Shown: positions 59,504-64,000 of the stretch, in pieces
How positions within the stretch are numbered: position 1 is the stretch's first letter
Layout: every line of letters starts with the position of its first letter
DNA from: Aquabacterium sp.
GTDB lineage: Bacteria > Pseudomonadota > Gammaproteobacteria > Burkholderiales > Burkholderiaceae_C
Assembly: GCF_016195855.1 (NCBI RefSeq)
Contig: NZ_JACPYU010000005.1
Coordinates: 47,471-111,470, forward strand
Reading direction: 5' to 3'
DNA length: 64,000 nt
Program-made: the position numbers and the translations under genes
The notes under the pieces: generated by a model
What the model was told of the DNA's origin: nothing
The model's database searches: none
The model's input: only the letters and a program-made list of their open reading frames with translations

Positions 59504-61597
59504 ATGAACCTCCTCCAACGACTGGGCGCCGAGATGCGCCGCCACCAGGTGGCCGCGCCGATCTTCCTGATGGCGCTGCTGGGCATGATCATCCTGCCGC
59601 TGCCGCCGGTGGTGCTGGACGTGCTGTTCACGTTCAACATCGTGCTGGCCATCATCGTCATCCTGGTGAGCGTGTCGATCCGCCGCCCGCTGGACTTCGC
59701 GGCCTTCCCGACCATCATCCTGGCCACGACCTTGTTGCGGCTGGCGTTGAACGTGGCCTCCACCCGCGTGGTGCTGCTGCACGGCCACGAAGGCACGCAC
59801 GCGGCGGGCAAGGTCATCGAGTCCTTCGGCAATGTGGTGATCGGCGGCAACTTCGTGGTCGGCATGGTGGTGTTCATCATCCTGATGATCATCAACTTCG
59901 TGGTGGTCACCAAGGGTGCCGAGCGCATCTCCGAGGTGTCGGCGCGCTTCACGCTGGACGCCTTGCCCGGCAAGCAGATGGCCATCGATGCCGACCTCAA
60001 TGCCGGCCTGATCAACCAGGAAAAAGCCCAGCAGCGCCGCCGTGAAGTGGCCTCCGAGGCGGACTTCCACGGCTCCATGGACGGCGCGTCCAAGTTCGTG
60101 CGCGGTGATGCCATCGCCGGCATCCTGATCCTGCTGATCAACATGATCGGCGGCGTGGCCATTGGCGCGCTGATGCACGATCTGGCCATGGGCGACGCCT
60201 TCCGCCAGTACGCCTTGCTGACCATCGGCGACGGCCTGGTCGCCCAGATCCCCTCGCTGTTGCTGTCTGCCGCGGCGGCCATCATCGTGACCCGCATGAG
60301 CGACGCGGGTGACTTCCAGGAGCAGATCGGCTCGCAACTGCTGGCCTCGCCCAGCGTGCTGTACAGCGCCGCCGCCTTGATGGGCGTGCTGGCCGTGATC
60401 CCCGGCATGCCCTGGCTGACCTTCATGGGCTTTGCCGCGGTGCTGGCCTTCGCGGGCTGGCGCATGGACCTGCGCCAAAAGGACAAGCCTGCAGAGAACG
60501 ATGCCGACAAGTTCGGCGTGGCCTTGCTGACTTCTGAAGTCGAGCCCGAACTGAGCTGGCGCAGCCTGCCGGTGGTCGAACCCATCTCGGTGTCGCTGGG
60601 CTACAAGCTGGTGGGCTTGATCGATCAGGCGCAGGGTGCACCGCTGGTCAAGCGCATCAAGGGGGTACGCCAGAGCCTGAGCGAGTCCCTGGGCGTGTTG
60701 CTGCCGGCCATCGGCGTGCGCGACGACCTGGGCATCAAGCCTTCGCAATACGCGGTGCTGGTGGGCGGTGTGGCGGTGGCCCAGGCCGAGGTGTATGCCG
60801 ACCGGCTGATGGCCGTGCCTTCGCCCCAGGTCTATGGTGAGCTGGATGGCGTGCCCGGTATCGAGCCCGCCTATGGCTTGCCGGTGACCTGGATCGAGCC
60901 CGACCAGAAGGCCCATGCCCTGGGCATGGGCTACCAGGTGGTGGACCTGCCCAGCGTGATCGCCACGCATGTCTCCAAGCTGGTGCGCGACCACCTGCCC
61001 GAGCTGTTCCAGCACGAGGATGTGAGTGCCTTGCTGGAGCGCCTGGGCGCCTTGTCACCCAAGCTGGGTGGGGCGCTGGAAAAAGCCATGCCGCCCACGC
61101 TGCTGCTCAAGGTGTTTCGTGCGCTGCTGACCGAGAACGTGTCGCTCAAGGACATCGTGCCCATTGCCACCACCTTGCTGGAAAACGCCGAGGCCGTGAA
61201 AGACCCGATCCTGCTGGCGGCCGAAGTGCGTTGCACGCTGCGGCGCCAGATCGTGTCCACCTTGTGCGGGCAGCGCACCGAGATGATGAGCTTCAACCTC
61301 AGCAACGACCTGGAAAACATGTTGCTGGGCTCGCTCAACCAGGCCCGGCAAACCGGCAAGGTCTCGCTGGACAGCTACCCCATCGACCCCAATTTGCTGG
61401 CGCAGTTGCAGACCAATATGCCCATTGCCCGCGAGCAGATGAAGCAGCAGGCGACCGCGCCCGTGCTGCTGGTCATGCCCCAGATCAGGCCCTTGCTGGC
61501 GCGTTATGCACGCTTGTTCGCGCCCGGCCTGCACGTGTTGTCCTACAACGAGATCCCCGAGACCCGCAACGTCAACATCATCGGAACCTTGGGGTGA
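59504..61597 (+). CDS. flhA: Flagellar export gate protein FlhA
   Basis: A 697-residue protein: an N-terminal membrane part of about eight segments with the FHIPEP region (RISEVSARFTLDALPGKQMAIDADLNAGLI) and a cytoplasmic substrate-docking domain (about 330-697). The length is normal. It forms a nonameric ring for export. Its last 20 bases overlap the convergent FliK-like gene. No flhF or flhG follows, unlike polar systems. Confidence 0.97.
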   Translation: MNLLQRLGAEMRRHQVAAPIFLMALLGMIILPLPPVVLDVLFTFNIVLAIIVILVSVSIRRPLDFAAFPTIILATTLLRLALNVASTRVVLLHGHEGTHAAGKVIESFGNVVIGGNFVVGMVVFIILMIINFVVVTKGAERISEVSARFTLDALPGKQMAIDADLNAGLINQEKAQQRRREVASEADFHGSMDGASKFVRGDAIAGILILLINMIGGVAIGALMHDLAMGDAFRQYALLTIGDGLVAQIPSLLLSAAAAIIVTRMSDAGDFQEQIGSQLLASPSVLYSAAALMGVLAVIPGMPWLTFMGFAAVLAFAGWRMDLRQKDKPAENDADKFGVALLTSEVEPELSWRSLPVVEPISVSLGYKLVGLIDQAQGAPLVKRIKGVRQSLSESLGVLLPAIGVRDDLGIKPSQYAVLVGGVAVAQAEVYADRLMAVPSPQVYGELDGVPGIEPAYGLPVTWIEPDQKAHALGMGYQVVDLPSVIATHVSKLVRDHLPELFQHEDVSALLERLGALSPKLGGALEKAMPPTLLLKVFRALLTENVSLKDIVPIATTLLENAEAVKDPILLAAEVRCTLRRQIVSTLCGQRTEMMSFNLSNDLENMLLGSLNQARQTGKVSLDSYPIDPNLLAQLQTNMPIAREQMKQQATAPVLLVMPQIRPLLARYARLFAPGLHVLSYNEIPETRNVNIIGTLG

Positions 61598-62648
61598 CGC
61601 CCGTGCCCATGGCGCCCAGGGTGATGAGCACCTCTGCCGTCACCCGAAACAGCGCCTGGGGCAGGGCGGTGGCATTGGTGCTGGTGGCGGGCAGGACAGT
61701 CAGGCTGCCCTGAGTTTCACTGGCTGCGTCTGGCGTGGCGTCTTCCACGGGCGGCTCGCGCAGGATCTGGCAGGTGCGCAGGCGCCAGCCGGCACGGGTC
61801 ACGGCGCGGCTCATGGCGTGCGAAGCGTCCTGCAGGCGCTGCCAGGTTCGTTCGTCATCGGCGAGGATCAAGAGGCACGCCCCTTCGCTGGACAGTTGCG
61901 CCTGAAGTTCGATGCGCCCCAGACCCGGCAGGAAGCCACTGACACGCAGCCCCCAACCCGGGCAACGTTTGCGGCCCTTGCCCTGGCGAGGGCTGTGCCT
62001 GGGCGACAGCAGGTGCAGCGACATGGGCAGGCCGGCCCAGGCCTGAACCTGGAACAACCAGCGCTCAAGGGGGGCCCACATGGCGGGCGTGGCACAGGTC
62101 TGGGTGCTGGCCTGTTCGGTGCCTGGTTGCGCGGACCAGGCCAGGCCGCCAGCTTCGTGCAAGGTGCCTGTGGCCATCTGGCGCAGGTGCTCCAGCACCA
62201 GCACGCGCCAGCTCGTGGCCAGGCTGGCGGCGTCGGGCGGGGCCCAGGCCATGCGCAACATGGCCGTTTGATCGGTCGTCATGGCCGCGCTGTTGCCATG
62301 GGTGGGCGTGTTTCTGCCCAATGAGGCCGGTGCGGGTGCGGTGGCCTGGGTTGCTTGCCCCAGCCGCTCCAGTGACAAGCGGGGCGTGGTGCTCAGCACC
62401 TTGACCAGCAGCACATCGCCAGGGTTGAGGTCATCGGCCAGCAAGTCGCTGCCGACCGCGCCAGGCGCCAGGGACACGACCATGTCCTCGTGGTCCATGA
62501 CGAACACCTGGCCCACCTCTCGCCCGGCGCTGCGCTCTGCGACATCACCAAGCAGGCTGGGGCGAGCGCCCTGCGCCGCGGGTGTGCGGGGGCTGATCGA
62601 AGGTGCGGGGAGCAGGGCGTGGACCGCCGAAACGCGAGAGGGGCTCAT
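61578..62648 (-). CDS. Second FliK-like protein
   Basis: A 356-residue protein. The N-terminal part has a beta-rich segment (GQVFVMDHEDMVVSLAPGAVG...LNPGDVLLVKVL) and the C-terminal part resembles the FliK Flg_hook domain: FLPGLGRIELQAQLSSEGACLLILADDERTWQRLQDASHAMSRAVTRAGWRL. The region between is low-complexity. It may be a paralogue of FliK or an accessory hook-length protein. It is downstream of the flagellin terminator in the same direction and overlaps the flhA end by 20 bases. Confidence 0.65.
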   Translation of the reverse strand: MSPSRVSAVHALLPAPSISPRTPAAQGARPSLLGDVAERSAGREVGQVFVMDHEDMVVSLAPGAVGSDLLADDLNPGDVLLVKVLSTTPRLSLERLGQATQATAPAPASLGRNTPTHGNSAAMTTDQTAMLRMAWAPPDAASLATSWRVLVLEHLRQMATGTLHEAGGLAWSAQPGTEQASTQTCATPAMWAPLERWLFQVQAWAGLPMSLHLLSPRHSPRQGKGRKRCPGWGLRVSGFLPGLGRIELQAQLSSEGACLLILADDERTWQRLQDASHAMSRAVTRAGWRLRTCQILREPPVEDATPDAASETQGSLTVLPATSTNATALPQALFRVTAEVLITLGAMGTGVTPRFR

Positions 62649-62671
62649 ACGGCCACTCCTTTCCCGGTGTC

Positions 62672-62702
62672 AAAAAAAGGGCCAACCGCGTGCGGTTGGC
62701 CC
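62672..62702 (-). terminator. Rho-independent terminator of the complete flagellin gene
   Basis: Read on the minus strand: GGGCCAACCGC, a two-base loop, GCGGTTGGCCC and seven T. It is 28 bases after the flagellin stop and separates it from the FliK-like gene. Confidence 0.9.
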
Positions 62703-62730
62703 ATCGTCGTCACAGGCGCAAGGGCACCGC

Positions 62731-63606
62731 TTACTGCATCAGCGACATGACCATCTGCGACATGCTGTTGCTTTGCTTGAGCATCGAGGTGCTGGCCTGC
62801 ATCAGCATCTGCTTGGACGTCATGTTGGCGGTTTCAGAAGCGTAGTCCACGTCCATGATGCGGCCCTTGGCGGCATCCGTGTTGGTGCGGATGTTGGACA
62901 AGTTGTTGTAGACGTGGTCCAGGCGGTTGGCCGCTGCGCCCAGTTGCGATCGCACGGTACCCACGGCATCGATGGCAGCGTTAACGGTGTCAATCGTGGC
63001 GTTCGGGCCGATTTCGGCGCCAGCCGCACCAGTCACAGCCTTGTAGTGGTTCGCGCTGACGGCCTTCAATGCGGCGTCCAGCGTGCCGCCGGTCTTGAGG
63101 CTGGCCGAGAAGTCCACCTTCATGGTTTCAGCCGAGCTGGCCCCGATCTGGAAGGTGACGCCTGCCACGGCCGACAATGTGCCGGTGGCGGCGTCCATCA
63201 GCTTCTGCCCGCCGAAGCTGGTGTTGCTCATGATGTTGTAGAGCTCTTCACCCAGCGCGTCGTATTCGGACTGCATGGCGGTCTTGTCATTGGTCGTCGA
63301 CGTGCCGTTGGCGCCCTCGGTGGCCAGGTCCTTCATGCGGGTCAGGATGTCGGTGACTTCGTTGAAGGCACCTTCAGCCGTTTGCATCATCGAGATGCCG
63401 TTCTGCGTGTTGCGCTGGGCCACGGCCATGCCGCGGCTCTGGGCGTTCATGCGGGTGGCGATCTGCAGGCCGGCAGCGTCGTCCATCGCGGAGTTCACGC
63501 GAAAGCCGGAGCCCAGGCGGGCCATCGACGTGGACAGGGCCTTCTGCGTGGCACCCAGCGAATTCTGGGTGGACAGGGAGGCGACGTTGGTTTGCAAGCT
63601 GAGCAT
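62731..63606 (-). CDS. fliC: Flagellin, lateral type
   Basis: A 291-residue flagellin. Conserved N-terminal LQTNVASLSTQNSLGATQKALSTSMARLGSGFRVNSAMDDAAGLQIATRMNAQ and C-terminal NIRTNTDAAKGRIMDVDYASETANMTSKQMLMQASTSMLKQSN flank a short central region. It is much shorter than enteric flagellin because the surface domains are almost absent. ATG 63606 has TAGGAG upstream. The gene has its own terminator and a shared late-promoter motif upstream. It would be called lafA in a lateral system. Confidence 0.95.
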   Translation of the reverse strand: MLSLQTNVASLSTQNSLGATQKALSTSMARLGSGFRVNSAMDDAAGLQIATRMNAQSRGMAVAQRNTQNGISMMQTAEGAFNEVTDILTRMKDLATEGANGTSTTNDKTAMQSEYDALGEELYNIMSNTSFGGQKLMDAATGTLSAVAGVTFQIGASSAETMKVDFSASLKTGGTLDAALKAVSANHYKAVTGAAGAEIGPNATIDTVNAAIDAVGTVRSQLGAAANRLDHVYNNLSNIRTNTDAAKGRIMDVDYASETANMTSKQMLMQASTSMLKQSNSMSQMVMSLMQ

Positions 63607-63683
63607 GGTGTGGGCTCCTACTTAGGTGATCTGGCTGGGTGATCTGGCGTGTCGGGCATCGCCTTTGATGCCCTTAACCACAC

Positions 63684-63713
63684 AAGGCGACCCTGCCGCG
63701 GCCGGCATTAAAT
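63684..63713 (-). promoter_or_regulatory. Bipartite late-flagellar promoter motif before flagellin
   Basis: Reads ATTT-N17-GGTCGCCTT on the minus strand. Its downstream edge is 78 bases before the flagellin start. The same motif and spacing precede flgK and fliD. Confidence 0.6.
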
Positions 63714-63732
63714 CGGGCAGTCAAATAAATGC

Positions 63733-63757
63733 AAAAAGCCAACCCCGTGGGGTTGGC
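63733..63757 (-). terminator. Rho-independent terminator of the second flagellin gene
   Basis: On the minus strand: GCCAACCCC, a two-base loop, GGGGTTGGC and TTTTT. It is 39 bases after the stop of the second flagellin gene. Confidence 0.9.
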
Positions 63758-63795
63758 TTGCAGGCCTTGGTGGCGCTTGAATGCAACCGAGATGC

Positions 63796-64000
63796 TTACT
63801 GCATCAGCGACATGACCATCTGCGACATGCTGTTGCTTTGCTTGAGCATGGAAGTGCTCGCCTGCATCAGCATCTGCTTGGAGGTCATGTTGGCGGTTTC
63901 CGAGGCGTAGTCCACGTCCATGATGCGGCCCTTGGCGGCATCGGTGTTGGTGCGGATGTTGGCCAGGTTGTTGTAGACGTGGTCCAGGCGGTTGGCATAC
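63796..64000 (-). CDS. Second flagellin gene, C-terminal part only
   Basis: About 67 residues and the stop codon at 63796-63798 are visible; the rest is beyond the right edge. The protein end is the same as in the neighbouring flagellin (DVYASETANMTSKQ-type helix and QMVMSLMQ end), with the visible difference NNLAN in place of NNLSN. It is a tandem duplicate with its own terminator. Confidence 0.92.
   Translation of the reverse strand, partial: YANRLDHVYNNLANIRTNTDAAKGRIMDVDYASETANMTSKQMLMQASTSMLKQSNSMSQMVMSLMQ

Noticed and set aside
63656..63675. Inverted repeat GGGCATC/GATGCCC upstream of flagellin
   Set aside because: The arms are short and lie between the start codon and the promoter-like motif. 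It could be a 5' UTR hairpin, but there is nothing to support a function.
63607..63680. A canonical sigma-28 promoter (CAAA-N15-GCCAGATC) before flagellin
   Set aside because: Only the first three bases of the -10 box fit. The shared motif at 63684-63713 is better supported.

Overview
The window is GC-rich, densely coding DNA from a Gram-negative bacterium, most likely a nitrogen-fixing betaproteobacterium of the order Burkholderiales (Rubrivivax/Leptothrix/Ideonella/Azohydromonas-like). This placement is inferred from gene content and composition and was not tested by a search. No rRNA, tRNA, CRISPR array, intact insertion sequence or prophage was seen.

Region 1 (1-2.2 kb) holds the start of a secreted protein, an alpha/beta hydrolase and a polytopic membrane protein. 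Region 2 (2.2-13.3 kb, minus strand) is a tightly packed run of 16 genes that reads as one nif operon. Its order is nifB, fdxN, an IscA-like protein, a TPR-like protein, an LRV iron-sulfur protein, two nifZ-family genes, an unknown gene, nifS, nifT and a small unknown gene, followed by a poorly understood tail: a DegT-like protein without its PLP lysine, a SIR2-like protein, a [2Fe-2S] ferredoxin, an FAD amine-oxidase-like protein and a HepT/DUF86-like protein. A sigma-54 promoter precedes nifB. A second one, facing the other way, precedes nifQ, and one perfect NifA-binding site lies between them. nifA (16.8-18.5 kb) carries the cysteine motif of oxygen-sensitive NifA proteins. nifHDK are not in the window.

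Region 3 (13.9-29.4 kb) is mixed: a DUF2789 protein, a pirin, a TPR-glycosyltransferase, an exonuclease/GIY-YIG fusion, a small lipoprotein, two alpha/beta hydrolases, an RND efflux pump pair (adaptor and pump) and a thiolase. Between the pump and the thiolase are two diverged copies of an intergenic repeat in inverted orientation.

Region 4 (29.5-64 kb) is an almost complete flagellar system whose gene order resembles lateral (secondary, Flag-2/laf-type) systems: flgBCDEFGHIJKL plus an unknown gene, divergent flgA, flgM-flgN-muramidase, then motB, motA, fliA, fliL, fliK, fliT, fliS, fliD, fliJ, fliI, fliH, fliG, fliF, fliE (listed left to right, transcribed in the opposite order), and a divergent fliM-fliN-fliP-fliQ-fliR-flhB-flhA operon. 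A second FliK-like gene and two tandem flagellin genes end the window. FliO, FlhF, FlhG, a master regulator and chemotaxis genes are absent here. A bipartite motif, ATTT-N17-GGTCGCCTT, occurs at identical spacing upstream of flgK, fliD and the complete flagellin gene, and is the best candidate for the late promoter of this system.
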